DNA of 27,311 nucleotides, taken from positions 1 through 27,311 of IMG/VR virus record IMGVR_UViG_3300009106_000024; one strand, given 5' to 3'. The stretch's first letter is position 1, and every line of letters begins with the position of its first letter. A program made the position numbers and the translations under genes. The notes below the pieces were generated by a model, which was given only the letters and a program-made list of their open reading frames with translations, did no database searches and had not been told where the DNA came from. Below, one piece after another: positions 1 to 7,736 of the stretch. This DNA comes from a virus.

Positions 1-626
1 CGAGTACCTTTTGCTCTATAGAGGTCCTTGATATTTTTTAGAATATTTCTTTGATCTACTCCTGCCGCCAAACTTCGAGGAATAGTTTTCATAAACGATT
101 CTTTGAATCGGTCAAAGAAAGTGTCTACCGTATCATCAACATCTGCATAAGACATTAGATTGGAAACATTCTCAACCGGATTGGCACGATACTTACTTAT
201 AGTTCCAGTAGCACCCGAAGTTGCACCAGTAATCTTTTCACCTATAAGAAAGGCGTTTTGTGTTGATATAAAAAGTCTACTGTTGGTATTGATATCTTCA
301 ACACGAACTGTTGCAGTAGCCTTAGAGCTCTCTCCAGTTATAGTTTCACCATTTTCAAATACAGATATGCCGGAGTCCTCAAGAACAAACTTATTATCTT
401 GTCGGCCGGTAGGACCTTGATCCTCGTTTTGTAACTGAATAAAGTTAACATCATCTTCCATCAAAAGTTGGTCAACAGCACCAATATTAGTTAGTGTAAG
501 TTCAGCACTTTCTAAAAACTCATAGTATTTTTCAAGAAAGGGAATAATGCCAGCGTTGTCTGCTCGGACAAACTCTGGAAACTGTTCTGCTATTCTTACA
601 GAAACTTTTTTATCTAATTTTTTCAT
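1..626 (-). CDS. Virion structural protein downstream of gp6 (gp7 position), N-terminal part
   Basis: This gene runs off the left edge, so only about the first 208 residues are visible. It starts at the ATG at 626-624, which shares one base with the TAA stop of gp6 (TAATG coupling). The N-terminus has the pattern FPEFVRADNAGIIPFLEKYY, of a kind I associate with large structural proteins of marine T4-like phages. Two copies of a GExITGxxSxA-like motif follow, around residues 93-100 and 129-137; this motif recurs in phage fibre and baseplate proteins. By position after gp25 and gp6 it could be the gp7-equivalent baseplate wedge protein, but sequence alone does not prove this. It is probably late-expressed with gp6. 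Confidence 0.65.
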   Translation of the reverse strand, partial: MKKLDKKVSVRIAEQFPEFVRADNAGIIPFLEKYYEFLESAELTLTNIGAVDQLLMEDDVNFIQLQNEDQGPTGRQDNKFVLEDSGISVFENGETITGESSKATATVRVEDINTNSRLFISTQNAFLIGEKITGATSGATGTISKYRANPVENVSNLMSYADVDDTVDTFFDRFKESFMKTIPRSLAAGVDQRNILKNIKDLYRAKGT

Positions 627-2473
627 TAGTAACTAGATGTTGTGGAATAATCTGTTCCAGCATTAGATGTTCCAGCCGCAATAGTATCTGCACTACCAGA
701 TACACTCATATTGGTAGTATCTATTTCAAACACTTGATTTCTTACAGGTACCAAATCGTTAGATGCCGGTTTCACTGTAAAAGTAATAGTTCCACTAGCA
801 TTAGAAACTGACGTTATGTTTATGGAGTTTATAATAATCTCTCCAGTAGAATAGTTGATAGTTCCTGCCTCGGGGTCTACTGTAGTTTTAGTCGAACCCG
901 TCAGATAATAAGTTTTCATATTACCAGCACCATCATCATCCAAATATAACGTGTTAGTATTTCCATCTATGATAAATCCTGTAGAGGATACTACAGGTGC
1001 CTGACCAGAAATATCTCCACCACTATGCTCAATAGCATTTGCAAAGTCTATAGTATATTTTGTTGCAGTGGCCAAGGTCGGTGTCAAATCAAAGGACGCT
1101 CGAATACTTGTTATGTTAGAAAGAATAGAAGTATCCACATCATCTATCTTTCTTGTGAATTGAGAGAACCGAAATATCTGTTCAAACTTTTCTAGATTAG
1201 TATCACTAAAATTCTCTATCATTGTAGTAATTTCAGTTTCAAGGTCTGAAACTGTTTTAGTGGTTGATGAATCATTAAACTTGAATGATACCGTAGGTAT
1301 AATTTTTATAGTAACAGGATCAATAAACTCTGGTGTGATACTTGCAACTGTGTAATCCTTCAAAGACTGTACCAAATCTGATTTTGTAGTTGTCGTTAGG
1401 TTGTATCCAGTCTTTGGACGAATACTCATATACACCTTACCATATACCGTAGGACTCGCATACTCCCCACCCCACACAGCAACCGATTCAATGTTTGGGT
1501 ATAACTGATGAAGTAGTGCTTTATAGTCAGCAGCAGTAACTGCTCTATTTTGTGTAGCATAACTAAAGGGCGCATTGTATTTTATAGAATCAATATTTTC
1601 AGCAATGGCTCCACCAGAAGCAGCTGTTTCTGTTGCAACCGTAATATCTGTACCCGTACCTATAGCACCTGACGATTGAAATACTGAAGCTCCGTTTGCA
1701 TCTGTTCCATTTGTTATCACATAAGATGCCTTGACAATATTACCGTCTGTCAATTTCTTACCAACAACACCATCACCAAAATATATCTCCCATTCACCAG
1801 CAGTAGTTTCTTGTGTGAAGAATGCTGCCGTTGTAGATTTTACATCAACAAGATTGTTTGCTTTGGTGTAGGTTGTCAGTGTAGAATCTGTGGCACTAGT
1901 CTGTACTTGAATCGTCAAGGTAGAAATGTCTACATTATCATTAGGAAGAATAAACTTCTCATCTGAGTCCGAAGCGTTATGAGTAAATTCTGTCGTAAGA
2001 TAAGTTCCTTCGTAAACAGGAATATTAGAAAAGAGATACACACCATCAGATGGTTGAATAGTTCTTGCAGTGATGTTTACAAACTGATAAGACTTTCCAC
2101 TAACATTGGTTGTAAACACATGACCGGCCGACATAGTGAGGGACCCACCAGTTGCATCATTGACTGTGACATTGATATATGCAACAGGAGCAGTTACGGA
2201 TACTGGTGTATACCCCAACGCCTTTGCATGAGATACTACAGAATTTCTTTTGACCGCAGTATCAAGGAACATTTCATTTGCAGCCATGTTGGCCATAAAG
2301 GCATTGTAGTGTGTATTATAAGCAAGAACGTCTAAAAGGATATTCAGACCCCCTCCTTCAAAATCATAGTCAGTAAATTCCGACTGACCCTTGAGATAAG
2401 TTTTGAGATTTGTTTTGATTGTATCAAAATCTAAATCTGTAACTTCTAGTTTACCAGCTGTGTTTAGTGCCAT
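626..2473 (-). CDS. 6: Baseplate wedge protein gp6
   Basis: A 615-residue protein of the T4 gp6 / phage Mu gp47 (baseplate J) family, which forms the ring joining the wedges of the baseplate. The N-terminal segment, with GGGLNILLDVLAYNTHYNAF at about residues 41-60 and then ANMAANEMFLDTAVKRNSV, is typical of gp6. A second family-like segment, NRAVTAADYKALLHQLYPNI, lies in the middle. It starts immediately after the gp25 stop, with AAGG about 9 bases upstream as ribosome site. Its stop overlaps the next start. The length is close to T4 gp6 (about 660 residues). Confidence 0.93.
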   Translation of the reverse strand: MALNTAGKLEVTDLDFDTIKTNLKTYLKGQSEFTDYDFEGGGLNILLDVLAYNTHYNAFMANMAANEMFLDTAVKRNSVVSHAKALGYTPVSVTAPVAYINVTVNDATGGSLTMSAGHVFTTNVSGKSYQFVNITARTIQPSDGVYLFSNIPVYEGTYLTTEFTHNASDSDEKFILPNDNVDISTLTIQVQTSATDSTLTTYTKANNLVDVKSTTAAFFTQETTAGEWEIYFGDGVVGKKLTDGNIVKASYVITNGTDANGASVFQSSGAIGTGTDITVATETAASGGAIAENIDSIKYNAPFSYATQNRAVTAADYKALLHQLYPNIESVAVWGGEYASPTVYGKVYMSIRPKTGYNLTTTTKSDLVQSLKDYTVASITPEFIDPVTIKIIPTVSFKFNDSSTTKTVSDLETEITTMIENFSDTNLEKFEQIFRFSQFTRKIDDVDTSILSNITSIRASFDLTPTLATATKYTIDFANAIEHSGGDISGQAPVVSSTGFIIDGNTNTLYLDDDGAGNMKTYYLTGSTKTTVDPEAGTINYSTGEIIINSINITSVSNASGTITFTVKPASNDLVPVRNQVFEIDTTNMSVSGSADTIAAGTSNAGTDYSTTSSY

Positions 2474-2935
2474 TTATCTTACCTTGTCTAAAAATACTTC
2501 AATGTCGTGTATCTCGTTGGGTACATTCGCCAATGAAAAACTTACAGTAATGCCTAACTTGTTTTGGTCTAACTCATTATATCCTCGACCATCATTCACC
2601 TTTACTTCTTCTAAAACAACTCTCGGTTCATAAATGGATATCACATCTTCTATTGCAGCCTGTAGTTCTACTTCCTTCAATGGAGTAAAGTTTTCAAATA
2701 GAGAACCATGAACCCCACCACCAATCTCTGGATGAAATGGTTTCTCTCCAGAATTGAGTAACACCAGATTTCGGACTGATCTTTTGACAGCCTGTATATC
2801 TGTAACCTTACTCACATCAGAGGATGTGGGATGCTTTGTAAAAAATAAGTTTAGGTCCTTATAGATGAAAGTACTTCTAGGACTCTCGTTTACTGCTTGG
2901 GCATCATCGTACCCTGTGTTATATGTAATAGGCAT
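2474..2935 (-). CDS. 25: Baseplate wedge protein gp25 (lysozyme-like fold)
   Basis: A 153-residue gp25-family protein, part of the sheath-initiating core of the baseplate. Family hallmarks are DLNLFF near residue 28, the DIQAVKRSVRNLVLLNSGEK segment, and GVHGSLFENFTP followed by an amphipathic helix and IYEPRV. No Shine-Dalgarno sequence precedes the ATG. Instead an exact TATAAATA late box lies at 2942-2949, leaving six bases to the start codon, so the predicted transcript begins one base before ATG. gp6 follows with no gap. Confidence 0.93.
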   Translation of the reverse strand: MPITYNTGYDDAQAVNESPRSTFIYKDLNLFFTKHPTSSDVSKVTDIQAVKRSVRNLVLLNSGEKPFHPEIGGGVHGSLFENFTPLKEVELQAAIEDVISIYEPRVVLEEVKVNDGRGYNELDQNKLGITVSFSLANVPNEIHDIEVFLDKVR

Positions 2936-2941
2936 ATTTAC

Positions 2942-2949
2942 TATTTATA
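2942..2949 (-). promoter_or_regulatory. T4-type late promoter box for gp25
   Basis: The minus strand reads TATAAATA, an exact match to the T4 late-promoter element recognised by the gp55 sigma factor. If it occupies -13 to -6 as in T4, transcription starts at 2936, one base before the gp25 ATG. Confidence 0.8.
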
Positions 2950-2956
2950 TCATTTA

Positions 2957-3541
2957 TTATTGGTTTCCACCACCACCCTCATCCGACCCACTGTCGTATG
3001 TAGTATCATCAACGTCTGTATTATTAGTATTACTATCTGCAGCGTTGTCTGTTGTAGTAGTACCTGTCGCAGCAGCAGCACTATCACTTTTCACTCCATG
3101 GAGACTACTACACCCATTGGGAATAGTCCAAGAACCAGCAGTACTATGAACAACTTTTACATTTGGACCATAGGCACACCCATTTTTAGAAAATCTAAAT
3201 GTTGCCCTGTTACCATTTGTCTGTCCTGAATAACTACCTTGCTCTCCATTCACTGTACAAGTTCCACCAATAACACCTATAAGAACAACCAACTTCTTAT
3301 TTTTCTCACTAATAGGTTTCCAACGTAAATTTCCACCTCCGCTTGCATGACCGCCCCCGCCACCCTTCTTCCTACCAGTTGTTTTCTTATGACTACCATC
3401 TGGTCTGTCAGGAAGAGTTACTCCCGCACTCTTATTCCAAGTACCATCAGTAAAGGCACCCAGACCAACATTATATTTGGCCGTTACACTTACCTCAGCT
3501 GAAGTGACTTTGACTGTAACTGTTGCTGAGATCAAAGACAT
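2957..3541 (-). CDS. Low-complexity protein between gp5 and gp25, probably tail-associated
   Basis: A 194-residue protein I do not recognise. The N-terminal third is beta-rich (alternating V/T/S). A Gly/Lys-rich linker with GGGGGHASGGG follows at about residues 60-70, then a middle domain with three Cys (near CTVNGEQ, NGCAYG and NGCSSL). The last 40 or so residues are an acidic Asn/Asp/Thr/Gly tail ending in GGGGNQ. The ATG overlaps the gp5 stop (TAATG), with a strong GAGGAGG ribosome site just upstream. Placement between gp5 and gp25 argues for a tail or spike-tip role. It lacks an obvious PAAR signature, so calling it a tip protein would be speculation. Confidence 0.75.
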   Translation of the reverse strand: MSLISATVTVKVTSAEVSVTAKYNVGLGAFTDGTWNKSAGVTLPDRPDGSHKKTTGRKKGGGGGHASGGGNLRWKPISEKNKKLVVLIGVIGGTCTVNGEQGSYSGQTNGNRATFRFSKNGCAYGPNVKVVHSTAGSWTIPNGCSSLHGVKSDSAAAATGTTTTDNAADSNTNNTDVDDTTYDSGSDEGGGGNQ

Positions 3542-6090
3542 TACTCTACCTCCTCGTTATGTAAATCTCTAATCTTTTCAGCATTCTTATTGAGGGCCAA
3601 ACCTGTTGATCCTGCAAAAGGATTCGTTTGTGGTTTACCCAAATCATCCATACCAACTGAGGGCCCGGTCATCTGCATCCAGTTTACATGAGTCGCATCA
3701 GAGAGTGCTCCCCAAGTACCTATATCGCCTTCGGCATTACTATAGGCTCCAGGTAGTGCGGCTGTCACAGAGTCTGCTGCTTTGAAAGCAAAGTTTACTC
3801 TGGCCTGTAATGTATTTCTAGACTTTGGTGAATCAGTTAGGTCTACAGTAGCCCCACCTTCATGTACGATAGCACCTCCAGGTAATTGTTGATTGCCGGC
3901 AAAGTCTGAACCAAATGCCATCCCTGCAAACGGATCACCGTGAGGTACTTTCAAAACTATTCTACCACCAGAAGCTCCTAATGCCTTTGACTCAAGATGT
4001 ATCAAACCACCAAAAGGTTCGTCTTGTCCACCCATACCATTATACCCAGTACCCACTTCTGTATCAGCAGCAAAACCATTGGCCAAGGCCTTGATCTGTG
4101 CACCATGAAGATTGATAGTATTTTCCAATGCCTCAATGTTTACATTATGTCCTCTGAGGTTCAAGTCTCCTTTGGCGTGTATGTCAATGTTGTGGTCAGA
4201 GACTAAACGAATATTCCATTTGGCTCCAACTGTCATTTGGTCATTCGCTCGTATCATCACTTCATCATCACCCGTCCAAAGTATCTTACCCTTTACATAA
4301 AGATAATCATCGTGAATGGTTAGATTGTGATTGTCTCCTACGACCTTTGTAGTTTTATTACCACTGTCATCAATCTCGTAATAGGTACCAGACCTATGTT
4401 CCTGATTGATTCTCTCTGCCCCAGGAGTATCATCATATTCCATGATGTGTCCTGACTCAGATTCATAAACATGGTTGTAAGGATATCGGGCGGCATTCGC
4501 TGAAGTAGGCTCACTCCAATAATGTGTCATTATTTCCGCAGTTCTCTCCCCACCACTAAAAGCATCTTTACCACCGTCAACAAACATACCATGACCTATG
4601 TTGATCCACTTCTCTCTTGTCTCTGCTCTCCGGGTTATACTCCAATGACCGTGAAGAAGAACAACACCCCCACCCTTATATTCGGAGAACTCGGGTGCAC
4701 CAAGTGGATAGTCCCAATCAGCAGTCGTGGCCATGGGATTAACTTTTACGTTAGCGGAATACGTTGTTAGATTTTTAGCACCCTTCTCTGTTCCCGGTCC
4801 AGAAATACAAGTACCATCGGCCGATCCTAAAACAATAGTAAATCCTGCCTTGGCTGTTCCAGAAACTTTGTTTGCCCGAAAACGTCTTCCATTTAGTTCT
4901 TGCATTCCCATCACACCAGAGATCATTATAACATCACCCGTTTCAAAAGGTTCAGTATGTCCTCCCTCTGTTGTAACTGTAATAGGAGCGGTATTTGTAA
5001 TATTGGTTATCTTCATACCACCCTTGGCCAGACGATTGATATCTTCTCTTGGAATAGCAACTCGTTCCGATCCCTTCACATCAGCGAACTTGCGTTGGCC
5101 TCCTATCTTACGACCAATAACTGCATCATCATATAACTTTTCTACTCTTTTATAAGTTGAAGGACCATAATGATCTTTGAGTTTATTTTTGGTAGTAAAA
5201 TATAAAGCCGGGTACGGTTGTCTATATTTTTTACTAACTTCTTTGAGGACAGGATAACTAATTTCGGCCCCATCAAAATAACCGGTACTAATAACATGAC
5301 CCAAGTTTATATTGGACATATTATCACTCTTACCAGTTTCAGTCCAGAACTTCTCTGCATCTTCAGGAGGACCTACCAGTCGTCTAGTAGTTCCATATGT
5401 TTCGTAAAGAACATCTGTATGGGTTAGGGTTGTAAAGTTTTTATCAACACCTTTAGGTAGAGCAAGAGCTTCATGTCTTGCTTTGGCATATGATGCGGCC
5501 GCCCCATAAAGTATCTCATCACCATACATCTTCATTCTATCAAAAGCACCATCACCCCAATTGGTATGTGTATCTACAAAATCTGCTTTGGGTGTAACAG
5601 TACCGGAACCTTGATATCTCCAAGAGTTTCTACCTGGGGGGGATGGAATTGTAGCCAACATGGATTCATCATTCAAATCAAAGAAACCATATTTACCATC
5701 CTTTCTAGCACTACCCCAACTACCTTTACCGCCACCACCACCTTTATGTTCTTCGCTTTCTCCTTGAGAAGGAAGAACATTTATACCAGGGAGAACACCT
5801 AGCACAAGCCATTCCTGTAGTAAGTCTGTATCACGACACATACAGATAACCCATACACCTTCTTCAATCCCTGGATGAGATTCACCAACACCCGAGTGGG
5901 TATGGCCTCCCACCGGGAGCATTACCTGGCTCCACGGCAAATCTTCTGTGGGAATTTTTTCAGTATCTTCTGTGTGAAACCCTAGTAATCGAACCCGAAC
6001 TCTACCTAACTTACTAGGGTCTTGACGAGATTCTACTACGCCCATTGCGAACGCAACTTTGTCTAAACCAAACCATCCTATATTATCCAT
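3541..6090 (-). CDS. 5: Baseplate central spike / hub protein gp5 (no lysozyme domain)
   Basis: An 849-residue spike protein. Residues about 8-105 match the gp5 OB-fold domain (VVESRQDPSKLGRVRVRLLG, then EEGVWVICMCRD and EWLVLGVLPG). A long middle part contains an insert near residues 370-430 with MISGVMGMQELNGRRF, resembling the small E1_FCCH-like domain of phage tail proteins. The C-terminal third resembles the VgrG/gp5 beta-helix (YESESGHIMEYDDTPGAERI, then HRSGTYYEIDDSGN). I see no T4-lysozyme domain, although T4 gp5 (575 residues) has one. No ribosome site precedes the ATG; an exact late box lies five bases upstream, so the mRNA may be leaderless. Confidence 0.9.
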   Translation of the reverse strand: MDNIGWFGLDKVAFAMGVVESRQDPSKLGRVRVRLLGFHTEDTEKIPTEDLPWSQVMLPVGGHTHSGVGESHPGIEEGVWVICMCRDTDLLQEWLVLGVLPGINVLPSQGESEEHKGGGGGKGSWGSARKDGKYGFFDLNDESMLATIPSPPGRNSWRYQGSGTVTPKADFVDTHTNWGDGAFDRMKMYGDEILYGAAASYAKARHEALALPKGVDKNFTTLTHTDVLYETYGTTRRLVGPPEDAEKFWTETGKSDNMSNINLGHVISTGYFDGAEISYPVLKEVSKKYRQPYPALYFTTKNKLKDHYGPSTYKRVEKLYDDAVIGRKIGGQRKFADVKGSERVAIPREDINRLAKGGMKITNITNTAPITVTTEGGHTEPFETGDVIMISGVMGMQELNGRRFRANKVSGTAKAGFTIVLGSADGTCISGPGTEKGAKNLTTYSANVKVNPMATTADWDYPLGAPEFSEYKGGGVVLLHGHWSITRRAETREKWINIGHGMFVDGGKDAFSGGERTAEIMTHYWSEPTSANAARYPYNHVYESESGHIMEYDDTPGAERINQEHRSGTYYEIDDSGNKTTKVVGDNHNLTIHDDYLYVKGKILWTGDDEVMIRANDQMTVGAKWNIRLVSDHNIDIHAKGDLNLRGHNVNIEALENTINLHGAQIKALANGFAADTEVGTGYNGMGGQDEPFGGLIHLESKALGASGGRIVLKVPHGDPFAGMAFGSDFAGNQQLPGGAIVHEGGATVDLTDSPKSRNTLQARVNFAFKAADSVTAALPGAYSNAEGDIGTWGALSDATHVNWMQMTGPSVGMDDLGKPQTNPFAGSTGLALNKNAEKIRDLHNEEVE

Positions 6091-6095
6091 TACAA

Positions 6096-6103
6096 TATTT
6101 ATA
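6096..6103 (-). promoter_or_regulatory. T4-type late promoter box for gp5
   Basis: The minus strand reads TATAAATA exactly. With T4 spacing the first transcribed base is 6090, the A of the gp5 start codon. It faces away from a weaker box for the plus-strand gene at 6126. Confidence 0.8.
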
Positions 6104-6111
6104 ATGAAAAT

Positions 6112-6119
6112 ACTAAATA
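6112..6119 (+). promoter_or_regulatory. Weak late-type box for the plus-strand gene at 6126
   Basis: The plus strand reads ACTAAATA, six of eight matches to TATAAATA, with six bases to the TTG start at 6126. The spacing matches the other late boxes in the window, which is the main reason to take it seriously. Confidence 0.4.
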
Positions 6120-6125
6120 TGAATA

Positions 6126-6350
6126 TTGAACGACCCTAACATAGAACTCCTATCAGAGTGTATTACTGATGCCCACAAACGTATAAAACTATACGAGATG
6201 TTACAGGGTGGACTATGGTATGCGATATTTCGTTCTAACTCCAATCAGGAAATTCTAAAAGAAAAAGAATTGATAGAGGAATTGGAGAGAATGAAATTAG
6301 ATGTTATAGAATGGGACCAGAAAGTCCGCAGACGCAGCAAGGCCCCCTAA
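6126..6350 (+). CDS. Small unknown protein, divergent from gp5
   Basis: A 74-residue, mostly helical and charged protein (LLSECITDAHKRIKLYEMLQ, then an EKELIEELERMKLDV helix and a basic RRRSK tail). No family recognised. An in-frame TGA lies six bases upstream, so the first usable start is TTG at 6126; the next in-frame ATG is near residue 24. There is no ribosome site, but a weak late box ends six bases before the TTG. The stop lies inside the 5' arm of a GC-rich hairpin and a bidirectional terminator follows at 6437. It is one of only three plus-strand genes here. Confidence 0.6.
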   Translation: MNDPNIELLSECITDAHKRIKLYEMLQGGLWYAIFRSNSNQEILKEKELIEELERMKLDVIEWDQKVRRRSKAP

Positions 6351-6376
6351 CCGTTTCATCCATCGGGAGAGGGGGC
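6342..6376 (+). other. GC-rich hairpin at the 3' end of the small plus-strand gene
   Basis: GCCCCCT (6342-6348) pairs perfectly with AGGGGGC (6370-6376). The loop contains a further CCG/CGG pairing. There is no T-run right after it, so it is not a classical terminator on its own. It overlaps the stop codon of the 6126 gene. Confidence 0.55.
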
Positions 6377-6392
6377 TCTTGATGACCTACTG

Positions 6393-6428
6393 ATTATGTA
6401 GTTGGCCCGAGGCTCATCATTACATAAT
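6393..6428. other. Two-tier hairpin in the gene-free stretch 6351-6576
   Basis: ATTATGTA (6393-6400) pairs with TACATAAT (6421-6428). The loop holds an inner GCC/GGC stem (6405-6407 with 6411-6413). No open reading frame is supported here. It sits between a GC-rich hairpin and a terminator, so the stretch may form a structured 3' end or a small RNA. Confidence 0.4.
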
Positions 6429-6436
6429 TCACTATG

Positions 6437-6460
6437 AAAAAGACCCCGATGGTCTTTTTT
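6437..6460. terminator. Bidirectional rho-independent terminator
   Basis: AAAAAGACC (6437-6445) and GGTCTTTTT (6451-6459) form a 9-bp stem with a five-base loop. The T-run serves plus-strand transcripts from 6126, and the complementary A-run gives a T-run for minus-strand transcripts from the 7998-6577 cluster. It lies between converging genes. Confidence 0.85.
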
Positions 6461-6519
6461 CGGTAGGATTTTTCTATCATGTATTGCCTACTATCATTCG
6501 TAGGACTTTTTCTCTATTA

Positions 6520-6549
6520 TTGCGATTCACACCGACTGACAGATCGCAA
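6520..6549. other. Hairpin downstream of the His-rich gene
   Basis: TTGCGAT (6520-6526) and ATCGCAA (6543-6549) give a perfect 7-bp stem with a 16-base loop. A second short stem, CCTAC/GTAGG, followed by a T-rich run lies near 6488-6515. These form the 3' flank of the minus-strand cluster ending at 6577. Confidence 0.4.
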
Positions 6550-6576
6550 GTCTGCCAGACAATCAATATCGTTTCA

Positions 6577-6999
6577 TTATCTATCTCCATGAAAGTGATG
6601 GTGGCCATCTGTATGATGGGTATGTGAGTAGTGCCCATGCCAATGTGGCTGATAACACCTCCAGTTGTGCTGATGAACAGTTCCTCGATGATCGTAATAC
6701 TGTGGAACATATGGACCAACGAACTGACCATTTACACATTTACTGTGAGGAAGTCTTGCACAGTTATAACCATAAATGTTACAACCATGAGACAAGTAAT
6801 ATTCTCCACAGTGTACAGGTGTGTGGCCATGGCCATGCCCGTGTCCATGCCCGTGTCCAGGCGGGGGGTAGTGACCATGTGGAACATCAAACAACCAATC
6901 CAAGGTGATACTCCAATGTACATCATCTGCATTGGTCGGCACACTCATGCCAAGGGTCAATGCTACTAAAGTAGCTCTCAAAAAATTATTCAATCTCAC
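6577..6999 (-). CDS. Exported His-rich protein, probable metal binder
   Basis: About 140 residues from a GTG start at 6999 (TTG at 6993 is an alternative). Both overlap the end of the upstream gene and place a signal peptide at the very N-terminus (FLRATLVALTLGMSVPTNA, then DDVH). The mature part is extremely rich in His: a run of six Gly-His pairs around residues 47-58, scattered HxH, HHH and HTHHTDGHHHFHG near the C-terminus, plus four Cys. This composition suggests binding of Zn, Ni or Cu outside the cytoplasm. No named family is recognised. It is the last gene of the 7998-6577 cluster and is followed by hairpins and a terminator. Confidence 0.7.
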   Translation of the reverse strand: MRLNNFLRATLVALTLGMSVPTNADDVHWSITLDWLFDVPHGHYPPPGHGHGHGHGHGHTPVHCGEYYLSHGCNIYGYNCARLPHSKCVNGQFVGPYVPQYYDHRGTVHQHNWRCYQPHWHGHYSHTHHTDGHHHFHGDR

Positions 7000-7276
7000 T
7001 TTTCTTCTTTCTCCAATCTGTCCATGCATCTCCATTATGTATTTCCCCAACAACAACATCTTCCTTCGGGACCCAAACTTCACAACGGAGTTCCAAATCT
7101 TTCACTTGATACTTTGTATCTTCTCGGTTTCTCGCTATGACCAGTCCACGTCTTGTAATACGTTTGTGGTCAACGACCGGTAAGTCTGCCAAAGAGTGCA
7201 GACCGCCAGGACGGTCATACTCATCAACAGGCCATTCGGCCTCATAATAACATCTGTAATGCGTTTCTTCACTCAT
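6986..7276 (-). CDS. Unknown 96-residue protein
   Basis: A 96-residue soluble protein with no family I recognise. It is rich in Asp, Glu, Arg and Trp, beta-prone in the middle (RGLVIARNREDTKYQVKDLE) and ends in a WTDWRKKKSEIE tail. The ATG at 7276 overlaps the end of the upstream HExxH gene by 8 bases and has GGAG about 8 bases upstream. Its 3' end overlaps the start of the His-rich gene, indicating a tightly packed operon. Confidence 0.75.
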   Translation of the reverse strand: MSEETHYRCYYEAEWPVDEYDRPGGLHSLADLPVVDHKRITRRGLVIARNREDTKYQVKDLELRCEVWVPKEDVVVGEIHNGDAWTDWRKKKSEIE

Positions 7277-7736
7277 AATATTGCTCCATATATGCTTTAT
7301 ACAACTTGCTCTCTAACCTATAAGCCTCTTTCTCCCATGGTGCATCATCGTATGTTATAGTATTTAGTTTGTATCGTTTGGTCTTCCATTGAGTCGTATT
7401 ATCGTCGTAGTCCCAAAGTTCTTTTCGTAAAAACTGTTTCAGATGTACAAACTCATGTGCCAACCAAGTCAGGATATTCTCACGATCATGTTCCATACCG
7501 GTGTCTAGGTCAATTTGAAATTCTCTTGGTTGAGTCAAACTCCCAGTTATAGAACAGAACCCATAGGCACCAGCCTTTTGTTTCATATCTTTGACCAGTT
7601 GAATATCTACAATGAGATTATCAGAGTTTACCATTCTATTGCCAAGCAAACAAAAGGCATAATAGTATGACGCATCTGTTAGGTCTCGCACAAGGTCCTT
7701 GTTATGACTTCGATAACCATCAATGTACAGATTCAT
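7269..7736 (-). CDS. HExxH protein, putative zinc metallopeptidase
   Basis: About 155 residues. The start chosen is the ATG at 7736, which has AAGGAGA 9 bases upstream; the longer frame to 7760 lacks such support. The motif LAHEFVHLKQF at about residues 96-106 is a gluzincin-type HExxH, and a downstream WEKEAYRLE could give the third Glu ligand. This arrangement resembles SprT-like and related small zinc proteins. The target is unknown. It overlaps its upstream neighbour by 17 bases. The HExxH helix and downstream ExxAxRxE are clear, but catalytic activity is inferred only. Confidence 0.7.
   Translation of the reverse strand: MNLYIDGYRSHNKDLVRDLTDASYYYAFCLLGNRMVNSDNLIVDIQLVKDMKQKAGAYGFCSITGSLTQPREFQIDLDTGMEHDRENILTWLAHEFVHLKQFLRKELWDYDDNTTQWKTKRYKLNTITYDDAPWEKEAYRLESKLYKAYMEQYYE

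Noticed and set aside
6349-6428. Possible hammerhead ribozyme on the minus strand (GATGAG and GAAAC-like pieces)
   Set aside because: The conserved CTGATGA core is incomplete and the required three-stem layout is not present.
6477-6731. 84-residue minus-strand open frame overlapping the His-rich gene
   Set aside because: It is an alternative frame of the His-rich repeat region that runs through the hairpin stretch. It has no ribosome site.
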